Source of the DNA: Mycteria americana
Taxonomy: Eukaryota > Chordata > Aves > Ciconiiformes > Ciconiidae
Assembly (NCBI RefSeq): GCF_035582795.1
Contig: NC_134367.1
Location: forward strand, 90,441,062-90,505,061
DNA: 64,000 nt
Reading direction: 5' to 3'
Numbering within the stretch: the first letter of the stretch is position 1; every line of letters starts with the position of its first letter. Below, one piece after another: positions 51,401 through 58,479 of this stretch. Made by a program: the position numbers and the translations under genes. Below the pieces are notes generated by a model that was given only the letters and a program-made list of their open reading frames with translations, did not search any database and was not told the origin of the DNA.

Positions 51401-54400
51401 TGATGTTGTCTCTAGATATGCTACTACAACCCTGGTATTGTATTCTACATCCAACACTGATGTCTTCATTTTAAAATGGATGTAGGAAAAGAGAGGAAAA
51501 AAGCCACAGAAATTGTCTGAGGGCTGAGGGGAAAAAAATGCCTTGCATTGAGGGCCTTCAGCTGTGGTTCAGTGACAAGATAAATCTGGTTTAGGATACC
51601 TCAGATCAAATAAAAAAATGTTGCAGCTACTTGACACCATGTGCAAAAGCAGGACAAATTAATTTTGCTGGTTTAAACCTGTTCCTAAATTTATGAAAAG
51701 GTAATTTTATCCTGACCAACTTCCTGCTAGATGAAGTATCATGTGTCTGCACCACTCTATGTCAGATCAGGTAATGTCTGCTCCCCTGTAGCTGGCATAA
51801 ATCCACCATAAAAACATAAATCCAGCATAAACACCATATCATGTGCAGTAGCTAATTCATCAGAAATATGATCATGTGCTCCTATATTATCTGGATCACA
51901 CTGGTGCAGATGGAGGACCTGACAGCTCTGTACAAGCAAATTGAAAGATGATCTGATTACTGTATAAAGTGATGCCATGGTAAGAAAATACTAAAGGATA
52001 CTAAGGAGTACTTTAAATTAGCACAGAGTGAGAAATAGCAAGCACCACTGGGAAGAAATTGAGGCTAGTCAAATTCAAGCAAGACATTTTAAACACGTTG
52101 TTTAAGTTATAGTGAAAGAGTTCAGAAGACTACACTTCCAAAGAAAACAGTGGCTTCTCCATAGAAAATGATGGATCCTCCATCTTCTGGGGTCTTCAGA
52201 TCAAGACTTGAAGTTACTCCGAAATACATGCTTCAGTCAAACACAAGCTACTGGGGCAGCACAGCTGGTCATAGCACATAGGAAGGCAGAACAGCTAGCA
52301 TAGCAGCCCTTTAAAAATCTATGTTTCTCCATTATGGACTACATTGTCCTTTTGAGCATACCTCTAATCAAAACTTCCCTTCCTCATGCATGTTTGGTGT
52401 AATAGATGAGACAAAATTAGGAATGATAAAAGCTTCCCTGTGGAGAGAAAGATGTCACTATATTATGCAACAATATACGAAGAAACTTTTCTCTGTTTCA
52501 TAAAAACATAAAGGAATGCTTAAATACAGATGTCAGATGATCAGTAGTAAAAGTAGGAGTAGATTAACAAAATATCTTTATAATTAAAAGTGGAACAGCT
52601 TTATTAACTTCAAAATTTTAAAGTCAGAAAAACTGCAGTAGGCTACATCCATTAAGTAAATGTAATTTTATTATTGATCAATTGTATGTTTTACTCATTA
52701 TACTTGCATTGTAAGTATAATCATTATAAGTTTAATCATGAAAGTATTTAAAACCATTGTTAGATTATTTCTAGTAAAGACAATAAATTGAAAAAATATC
52801 AGGGTAAAGTCTGGCTGTTACATCAAAGTACTGAACCTCTTTTCAAATACTATATGCTGATGAAATGACCTAACCCAGTGTGACCAGTACCCCCTGCTCC
52901 TAACCCCTCGTAATATGGTTAGCATAACCAATGCCATTTTATAAGGCAAACAGCCATAACGCGTAAGCGCGCTGATCATGTATCACCCCTCCTTTCTTTC
53001 TACCCCTTTTCCAACATTGCGATAAGACAGTTTGCCCACCAGCATTGTCACCAGGATGTGATGGCACCCATTATGAACGTGGAAGTGTAACAGCACATGA
53101 GATACTGGCTATAAAATCCAGCAGCTGCAAGTAGGCTTAGATGGGAACTGCTGCTGGCAAACCCTGTGATCCCCTGGTGGCCAGGGATGCCTCCATCGTC
53201 GTCATCTTCTCCCTCCGAGGACTGAGTGAGTAACTCATGTTCTTTTAGGTAAAGTCTGAGTCTAGATTATAATTATTGTATCGTGCTGACCATTAAGAAT
53301 TTGACCCAATCCGCAGAGGGTCCAGGTGACTAAAAAGTCTAGGTAAATAAAAATTCTAGATAATAAGAAACCTATGCAGATTATTAGAAATTCTGTTGAA
53401 CTGTAAGCTATGCTAATTGCTAAAAATTGTGTGACAGTAAGCTATGTTAACTGCTAGAAATTGTAGATAACAATAAGCTATGCTGATTGTTAAATTTTTT
53501 ATGCAATAATAAAGCCCTAATTATAACCACAACCCTGTGGCCATTGGTCATTCTACCAAGGATCCCTCAAAGAACCTGCCTGTCCCCATAGCATTAGGTG
53601 ACACCCAGAAAAACTCCTAATTTGCAATTTTTGTTGCTCTTTTATATAACAATAGAGCACTAATATTTACTACAACATTTCAAATTGTAATTGATTCAGT
53701 AGAATCCCAGAATAGCTTGCATGAGAAGAGGCTGCACACTGTAAGAATAATACTGGGGTAACATGCAGTATTCGAAACAACATTGTTTGTTATACAGACA
53801 TGGTTAAAACGAGGGCTTTTATTTTTACAAGAGAAAAAGTATACTCCAGCCACAGATGAGAAGACGCCCAAATTATTGAGAAAGAAAATGTATGAAAACA
53901 CAGTGCTTCTGCCTAAGTCTAGCAGTAATGTTGAAGAAGAAGCCCCTGACTCAAAAGATGTGTGCATACCGGTAGGGTAACATTTCTTTCAGTTGTCTAG
54001 TGGTGCTCGTTGATTTCTGTGTTTCTGAAACAATCAGAAATTCTTGAGAACAGCAGAATGCATTAAATTAAATTTAGTATAACTACATATAAATAAACCA
54101 CCTAGGTTTCTGGGAGCCAAATGTATTATAGGTAGTGCCTCCAGCTGACTTAGTGCAGCAAAGACAAGACAATGTTAGTGATAACGAATATATCTCTAAC
54201 ATAGCGTTTTAGCACTTTAAACCATTCTCTGTTTTAAATTTATCTACAACAGCCTAGAGTTTCTATCCCTAAACTGTCTGTAGATATACTGAAGCTGGAT
54301 TTTCAACATATTGATTTTGGTTGAGTTGCAAATAATAATTTCTGATCAATTATTACATTAATGTTTTCTATTTCTAGGAAGCAAAATAAAAAATAGAAAT

Positions 54401-55952
54401 AGGAACTGGGGTAAAAAATGGCAAATCAAGTTAGAAAAAGTTTTGCCTCCAAAGCTACATAGCTCTTTACTATGTGATGGCATAACGTTGTCACATGCAC
54501 TTGCCATTTGTGAAAAGCCTGTTTTTTCCATGAACAGAGAACCAAAAGTCAAATGCCTCATGAAAGAACTCCATAGAAAATGGAAGTGGAGCAGAAGATA
54601 AAACACACTCAGCTCAGTATGTCAGAAGATATATTCTGGTGATATACTCCAGAACCAAGCCCCACTGACTGCAGAACCAGGTGACAATTGCAGAGCTATG
54701 TCACTTCAAAGTTGTCACCAACAGTCTGTCAAAACTCTACTTTTTCTTTGAGCTTCTGAATAGTAAATACAGAACTAATTAGAGTTACAGCATTCATTGA
54801 CATCTGATATGACAAAGTTTCCAAAAAGAAAAAAAAAGAAAAGAAAAAAAGATAAATTGGTACTTTGGTAGTGAAGTGGGAATGACGAATTGAGCATAAA
54901 GAACCAATCTTTGTGTTGTGGTACAGAAAGCCTGCAGTGACTTTGTTTTTTCCTGTGCTAACTGCACAGCAATGCGGCTCATTCATTCCTTGCTCTCTCG
55001 CTGCCGTAGCGGTTTTGCATTCGGGCCATCCTCACGCGTGTTCCCACGGCTTGCTTTGGCGGCCGGCGCTGCTCCCGGCGCTGCTTGTTCTGCGCTTCTC
55101 CTGCCCGCAATAAGCACTTGCATGTTCCTTTACATAATGTTTGGACTGGTTTCATCCACAACTTTGCTCCAGCTTAGCGAAACCTCGTTCTGTTTTGTTT
55201 TGTTTTGTTTTTTTTAAGCTCAATTTAAAGTTTAAAATACATCCTCTCCCCTGCTTCAAGCACCCGAGTACCACCTGCTTCTTCCCCCGGCGGCCAGGAC
55301 GGGGGAAAAGACGCCGACCCGACCGGCCCCTACGTTTCGAGCAAAGCCCGGGGGCGCGGATTAGCTGCTCCCGCGCCCTCCCGTTGGCGGTCGTTATAAG
55401 GACCGCGTCTCACACGGAAGGGAGCGGTGCTGCAACCAAGACCTGCCCCAGCCCTACCGCTCACCCGGCCCCGGCTGCGCCCATTCTCGCAGCTTCCCTT
55501 GGTTTATTATTTCCCCCGTTCCCGAGGGGAGGCCGCAGCTCTTCGCAGCCGCCGCTCGCCCCCGGAGCGCCGCGGTCCGGTGGCGGGGCGGCTCCGGGCG
55601 GCGCCGCGGGCAGGCGGCGGGGGCGGGGGGAGCCGCGGGGCTGCGGGAGCCCTGCCCGGCGGCGGTACCTGTAGAAGTAGTGCCAGCAGAAGAGGCAGCA
55701 GAGGAGGCGGCAGCCGAGCGGCTCGAGGCGCGGCGGGCTGCGCAGCGCCAGCAGCAGCGCGGGCACCAGGAAGGAGGGCAGCTCCTGCAGGAACCAGGCG
55801 CAGCGCGCCGGCAGCCGGCCCCGCGGCCGGCACAGCCGCTCCTCGTGCTTCCCGTAGCGGGACGGCACCCGGAGGTACAGCGAGAGCTGCAGCAGCGCCA
55901 GGGCGCCCAGCAGCGAGCTGAGGGCCAGCACCAGGCTGGGGAAGCACTGCAT
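27385..55952 (-). CDS. SRD5A2: Steroid 5-alpha-reductase 2, complete five-exon CDS (joined, minus strand)
   Basis: The CDS joins 55952-55669, 31400-31237, 29328-29227, 28180-28030 and 27451-27385. It totals 768 nt and encodes 255 residues plus TAA. Every junction uses AG acceptors and GT donors and keeps frame (phases 2, 1, 1, 2). The protein is a multi-pass ER-membrane enzyme that uses NADPH to reduce the delta-4,5 double bond of testosterone and other 3-oxo-delta4 steroids, giving dihydrotestosterone. Family marks seen: [16 protein letters not shown] with the glutamate at residue 57 (the catalytic Glu of human SRD5A2), HYFYR with Tyr92 (human Tyr91), [29 protein letters not shown] followed by GEIVEW, AYHHHR, and a C-terminus [14 protein letters not shown]. 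Length is 255 versus 254 in human; the extra residue lies in the variable N-terminal half. No internal stop or frameshift is seen. SRD5A1 is less likely because of the closeness to type 2 throughout and the ending PFVF. Confidence 0.97.
28030..28180 (-). CDS. SRD5A2: SRD5A2 exon 4
   Basis: This 151-nt exon lies between the acceptor GATGCAG and the donor GTATCA. It encodes [51 protein letters not shown]. The SGAN-x2-GEIxEW motif contains the Asn and Glu that contact NADPH in this family, followed by a membrane helix and the HHH-Arg stretch. The reading frame stays open a little past each splice site, so a longer open frame exists, but the splice signals and the family alignment fix the exon ends. 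Confidence 0.97.
29227..29328 (-). CDS. SRD5A2: SRD5A2 exon 3
   Basis: This 102-nt exon runs from the acceptor TTCTTAG to the donor GTATAT. It encodes [33 protein letters not shown] and the first base of the next Gly codon. GMGINIHSD and LRKPGE are hallmark motifs of the steroid 5-alpha-reductase family and belong to the cofactor-binding half of the enzyme. The exon length equals the mammalian exon 3. It was too short and split to appear as an open frame on its own and was found by reading through the splice sites. Confidence 0.95.
29329..31236 (-). other. SRD5A2 intron 2
   Basis: This intron of 1908 bp contains a MIR relic at 29808-29918; nothing else was recognised. Introns 3 (28181-29226, 1046 bp) and 4 (27452-28029, 578 bp) contain nothing notable. 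Confidence 0.85.
29808..29918 (-). repeat. MIR-type SINE relic
   Basis: The plus strand reads CTCCCATTTTACAGCTGGGG, then AAGAGGAGCACAGAGA and a diverged CACGTCACCGGAGCC part. This is the reverse complement of the MIR block around CCTCATCTGTAAAATGGGG. Divergence is high, as expected for an ancient amniote SINE. Confidence 0.65.
31237..31400 (-). CDS. SRD5A2: SRD5A2 exon 2
   Basis: This 164-nt exon is bounded by the acceptor CCTTAG and the donor GTAATT. It reads [14 protein letters not shown], then a hydrophobic stretch, [28 protein letters not shown]. This matches the RGRPYP and [13 protein letters not shown] blocks of vertebrate SRD5A2, a membrane-spanning part that helps form the cofactor and steroid pocket. 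The first base completes the Arg codon split from exon 1 and the last base starts a Gly codon finished in exon 3. Exon length equals the mammalian exon 2. Confidence 0.96.
35929..36444 (+). CDS. Unrecognised 172-codon open frame in AT-rich DNA; hypothetical or relic
   Basis: The frame is open from 35929 (after TAG) to a TAA at 36442-36444, in DNA of low GC content where stops should be frequent. The first ATGs are at 35956 and 35962. The product would be mostly helical: a hydrophobic part ([17 protein letters not shown]) near residues 50-66 of the ATG-started protein, an acidic/amphipathic middle, a basic patch ([13 protein letters not shown]) and an [20 protein letters not shown] segment. 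I recognise no family. It lies inside SRD5A2 intron 1, antisense. It could be an exon of an unknown gene, part of an old retrocopy or transposon, or chance. A strong pyrimidine tract and CAG acceptor end at about 36483. Confidence 0.2.
   Translation, partial: KYLQKQVYLMQMAKNIMLLLYYCQSLLKKNITHLTSDKFKESEQHNAQSQHYKHLKSVILSILALLSSASLIVTNFRHALQLAKKEGQIQFRDETEYSSHCIQELLDVLDLIKYKWLKKGKKRKGTGPKNGYLVLISKEELCRLDSKEKIFALLNSLQQQAGFKSVLQVCL
37395..38450 (+). mobile_element. Ancient CR1/L3-like LINE fragment (reverse-transcriptase part)
   Basis: A diverged reverse-transcriptase stretch reads [12 protein letters not shown] near 37455, the counterpart of [12 protein letters not shown] in CR1. Further on come a weak match to the region around the catalytic Asp pair (GGCACAACTCTGGGAGATGC near 37722), the TGGAGAACAGGCTGGATAGT part, and 3'-region blocks such as AGCAGCCCAGAGAAAA and AGACATTAGGGAAGGACAG. 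Many stops and indels show great age. Confidence 0.6.
41530..41787 (+). mobile_element. CR1 LINE, 3'-end fragment
   Basis: The segment encodes the C-terminal CR1 ORF2 stretch ([37 protein letters not shown]) and then the 3' UTR. It ends with GGACTCGATGATCTTAAAGG, a CTTTTCCAACC block and the tail ATGATTCTGTGATTCTGTG. It is 5'-truncated, moderately diverged and antisense to SRD5A2. Confidence 0.9.
45150..45650 (+). mobile_element. Ancient CR1/L3-like LINE fragment (endonuclease part)
   Basis: A translated stretch [17 protein letters not shown] near 45185 resembles the CR1/L3 endonuclease block with ITETWW. Downstream, VYCKASR and a degraded GGGAGATTAA (LGDFN-like) follow in the expected order. 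Stops interrupt all frames. The assignment rests on short motifs only. Confidence 0.45.
46745..47080 (+). pseudogene. CR1 ORF1, C-terminal SGNH-esterase domain, 5'-truncated
   Basis: The frame reads [13 protein letters not shown] at the left, giving the GTND block III of SGNH hydrolases. At about 47000 it has [13 protein letters not shown], the D-x-x-H block V with catalytic Asp and His, ending [10 protein letters not shown] and TGA at 47078-47080. CR1 ORF1 proteins are known to carry such an esterase domain after a zinc-finger part; here the N-terminal part with the nucleophile Ser block is missing. Confidence 0.75.
47212..49965 (+). pseudogene. CR1 ORF2 (endonuclease-reverse transcriptase), broken
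   Basis: The APE-type endonuclease spans about 47224-47925: [45 protein letters not shown] linker follows ([19 protein letters not shown]). The reverse transcriptase begins near 48380 with [10 protein letters not shown]. It continues with [61 protein letters not shown] and the catalytic box FADD (49163-49174; a Phe form of YADD). The thumb and C-terminal region ends at 49965. Three premature stops and at least three frame changes disable it. Confidence 0.9.
52855..53605 (+). mobile_element. Probable solo LTR of an endogenous retrovirus
   Basis: The segment has LTR order on the plus strand. A GC-moderate U3-like part comes first, then a TATAAAA box (53112-53118), a GC-richer leader and a splice-donor-like GAGTGAGT. 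AT-rich tandem units follow at 53404-53510, an AATAAA (53507-53512), and a short U5-like part ending near CCCCATAGCA. No gag/pol/env reading was found beside it, so it would be a solo LTR. Both ends and any target-site duplication are uncertain. Confidence 0.5.
53404..53510 (+). repeat. Three tandem units of 34-36 bp inside the LTR-like element
   Basis: Units start at 53404, 53438 and 53474, each beginning TAAGCTATG and followed by (C/T)TRAYTGYTA-type sequence. They lie just before the AATAAA hexamer. Confidence 0.7.
54823..54851 (+). repeat. A-rich simple tract
   Basis: This is an imperfect run of A with isolated G. No retrocopy was recognised upstream of it. Confidence 0.7.
55192..55216 (+). 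repeat. (TTTTG)n short microsatellite
   Basis: Four TTTTG-type units run into a T-run at the left edge of the SRD5A2 CpG island. Confidence 0.75.
55669..55952 (-). CDS. SRD5A2: SRD5A2 exon 1 (coding part)
   Basis: This exon gives 284 nt of coding sequence: 94 codons plus AG of a split Arg codon, ending TTC TAC AG followed by the donor GTACC. It encodes [10 protein letters not shown], the YGKHEERL segment, the [15 protein letters not shown] block with catalytic Glu57, and HYFYR with Tyr92. The start at 55952 is chosen because MQ matches the family N-terminus and an A sits at -3. An in-frame ATG 41 codons upstream (56075) would add an Arg/Pro/Ala-rich leader with no family counterpart. The exon lies inside a CpG island and is strongly GC-rich, unlike the rest of the gene. 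Confidence 0.96.
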
Positions 55953-56027
55953 GCTCGGGGGCGGGCGGGGGCGCCGGGCAGCGCGGGGCACCGAGGCAAA
56001 CAGCCCTCGACCAGCGCCAGCCCCGGC

Positions 56028-56035
56028 CTTATTAG
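56028..56035 (-). promoter_or_regulatory. TATA-like site of SRD5A2
   Basis: The minus strand reads CTAATAAG in an otherwise GC-only context, 76-83 nt upstream of the chosen ATG and downstream of a GC box. It is not a perfect TATAAA, so the role is inferred from position. Confidence 0.4.
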
Positions 56036-56049
56036 AGCCGCGGCGGTCA

Positions 56050-56058
56050 CCCCGCCCC
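56050..56058 (-). promoter_or_regulatory. GC box (Sp1/KLF-type) upstream of SRD5A2
   Basis: The minus strand carries GGGGCGGGG about 100 nt upstream of the SRD5A2 start codon. It is a standard Sp1/KLF motif placed just upstream of the TATA-like site. GC boxes are common in any CpG island, so specificity is limited. Confidence 0.5.
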
Positions 56059-57280
56059 GCCGCGCTGCCTCCCATCGCCAGGGCTCGTCAGAGGGCGCAG
56101 CCCCTCTTGCCGGCGCGGGCGAGGCGCCCCAGCCCGCCGCGAGGGGAGCTGCCCCCCGCGGGGCCCGCTCCGGCCCCTCCCTCAGCCGGCCCGGTTCGCC
56201 CCGCAGCCCGGTGGCGGCCCCTCCGGCGGGCGCGGCCCAGGGGTGGCGGCGGCGGTTGGCGGGCGGCGGTTGGGGGCCGTTGGCGGCCAGCGCGAGGGCG
56301 GTGGCTGAGGGTCGGGGGGCGCGCGGGGGCGACGAGGCGGCACGGCAGGCAGCGGGCGGGCTGCCCGCGGCGGGGGGCGAGGCGACGGGCAGCGGGGTGG
56401 CGCAGGGGCGAAGGCGCAGCCCGGAGGTGTGGGTGTGTGATTCCCAGCAGGAGGCAGTGGCTCACGGTAGGATGGAAGCGGCGGCGTTCCCTTCCCTCTG
56501 CCCCGGAGAGGTGTTGCAAGGCTCGGCTCATCACCGCCTGGCAGTCCGGCCCTGGGTCGCTGCGTGACTTCGGGGTCACCAGGCACGAGGCTGTTTGCAG
56601 GCCGTGAAACGATAGCTCAGCCTGCAGTGCTTCTGTCACCGTAAATGCCACGCCGTGGCTCGCCTGGTGATCTGTGATGTACTGGCTGAGCAGCCTTCTG
56701 GTAGCTGGGAGTGCCGCTCCATTTGCCTGCAGGTGGAGAGTAAGGGCAGAGGGGTGCTGAAGGCCAGGTGAAAATTAACAAATGTAGGTGCCCGTGGTAG
56801 GACTAGGGAAACCCGTTCCAAAACCTACGAGTCTGACAACTCCAGCTCATATTTGACATAACCAGAGCAGGCTTAAACTTTTTAAGTGCCCCAAGTTTTA
56901 GTAAAGGTAGTCCTAATGTAAGTCCTAGCTTTGCGGTGTGCTCAGAAGCCCTTCGGTCCCAACCACGTGAAGCCGTTTTGACAACAGTTTGCCTAAAACT
57001 ACAGTCCAGGAATTAGGCTTTTCTTTGCCTGTTTCCTCAGGGATCTTCATTTGGTAAGGATTGTCAGGGCGTTGAATTACTGCAGGAGGGCTAACAGAAC
57101 ATTAAACTGTATATTGTTACTGGCCGTTACAGCATATCACCTCAAAGCCATGAATTACGGTTGCATCCATGTCATTTTGTAGCTTCACTGAGAAAGCAGT
57201 TGGATCCAGCTCCGCAAAGGACTGGACGACACACGGAATGCTCTTGTGGAGCAGAGGTTGTAACTGCTTTTTATTCAAGG

Positions 57281-57345
57281 TCTGAGTGGTGAACGTGCTA
57301 ATCTAGGATGTGGGAGACTTGGGTTCAATTGCCTCCTCTGTTTAA
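57281..57345 (+). repeat. tRNA-derived SINE relic (MIR/CORE-SINE-like 5' part)
   Basis: The sequence GAGTGGTGAACGTGCTAATC, then AGGATGTGGGAGACTTGGGT and a B-box-like GGTTCAATT (57322-57330), has the order of the tRNA-like head of old amniote SINEs. It is too diverged and incomplete to be a functional tRNA gene. Confidence 0.5.
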
Positions 57346-58434
57346 GGGGATTCTCTTTCTGCAGCGGCTGACCAAACCACCAGGCTACAGACTATCCTGT
57401 AGTCCAGGAGGCACTTGTTCTGTTATGTTGGCTATTCTGTCGGGCAGTTACTTAAAACAGAGGAGCGAAGCTCTTTTGGCCATGGACAATTTCTCCCTTA
57501 TCCTTGTAGAGTGTTGTAGTTGCTAAGGTCATGTTCGTTGGAGTAAGTAAAACAGGTCAAGGCTTTTCTGGCCTCTGAGATGTGTGGCATATTATGGCTG
57601 TCAGCCACATGCTAGAGCACTCTTCCCCCACAGAAGATGCCCGCCTGCCTCCAAGCTGCCTACTGGAGACAGCCTCTGGCACATGCTGTCTCCCAGCTGT
57701 GTATAAAAGAAGGCTAGCTGGTCTGGACCAGAACTGTGCCAGGTATGCTAGCTATAAAACAGTATAGGTGATGGGAGGCTAGTGGCATAGGCATCTGTGT
57801 TTGAGAGGCAGTTCCTGGCTGTGAACCATCAGTGGAGGAAGGTGCCTGTTTCATGAAGCAAATCAAAGCTCAGTAGTTAGTTGGAGATGACTGTGGGAAT
57901 CACTTCAAAAGTATGCTTTGGTTTCAAACTAAAACTTTAAAGGAGGCACAGCATAAGAACTAGAGGGGGCTGTGATCTCAAACACAGCACTGGTAGCTTC
58001 AGGTAGTCCCTTGCTCATCATGCTGGTTGGTTGGATTCAAGCTGAAGGGGCCTAGTTCTACTCGTTTACAGGGGAAGACAAATGGGGTGGGAATTCTTCT
58101 AATGTTTAAAAAGTGAGCTAGTCACATAGAAACCATTTCCAGTCCATGGAGAGAAGGAGGCACTTTTAAGGTGAGATTCATCTCATCCAAAGAGGTAATA
58201 AAACAGATAAATGAAGCATAACGTAGAAAAGCCTGTTTCTCTGTGTTGGCTCTGAAAGATGTCTAGACAAATGTGTCAGGAGAACTAGACCCCACTCTTG
58301 CTCTCTAAGTTAGAGCTCTGAAGTAATTTCTGTAGACAGACACTCCTCTAAGTTAAGTACCGTGGCATTTATGTTCGTTGTTGGAAACAAAGACTGCATG
58401 ATTATTCATCACATTCAACCGCTGGACAAATCTT

Positions 58435-58479
58435 CCCCCCCCCCCTCCCCACCCCCCACCCCCACCCACCCCACCCCCC
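58435..58479 (-). repeat. C-rich tract, G-quadruplex motif on the minus strand
   Basis: This is a 45-bp run of C with single T or A breaks. The minus strand therefore has at least five G-runs of three or more separated by one base, a classic G-quadruplex motif, about 2.5 kb upstream of SRD5A2. Confidence 0.85.

Larger units (their letters stand above)
31401..55668 (-). other. SRD5A2 intron 1 (24.3 kb)
   Basis: The intron runs from the donor after exon 1 to the acceptor before exon 2. It holds two ancient CR1/L3-like fragments, a CR1 3' fragment, a long CR1 copy and an LTR-like element, all in plus orientation and so antisense to SRD5A2. It also holds an unexplained open frame at 35929-36444. 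The stretches 31650-35900, 38451-41529, 41788-45100, 50047-52849 and 53611-55250 hold nothing I recognise apart from simple-sequence runs. Confidence 0.85.
55250..56450 (-). promoter_or_regulatory. SRD5A2: CpG-island promoter and first exon of SRD5A2
   Basis: The segment is extremely GC- and CpG-rich compared with the AT-rich flanks, and it spans exon 1 and the region upstream of it. On the minus strand a GC box (56050-56058) lies upstream of an AT-rich TATA-like site (56028-56035). That arrangement predicts a start near 56000 and a short 5' UTR of about 50 nt. Long open frames on both strands here come from GC bias, not from extra genes. Confidence 0.75.

Noticed and set aside
55427..56651. 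Open frames up to 295 codons on the plus strand and 187 on the minus strand around the SRD5A2 CpG island
   Set aside because: Compositional artefacts of the GC-rich island. Only the minus-strand SRD5A2 exon 1 has family support.
57281..57345. Possible tRNA gene
   Set aside because: A B-box-like sequence is present, but no cloverleaf with paired acceptor stem can be made; a tRNA-derived SINE relic explains it better.
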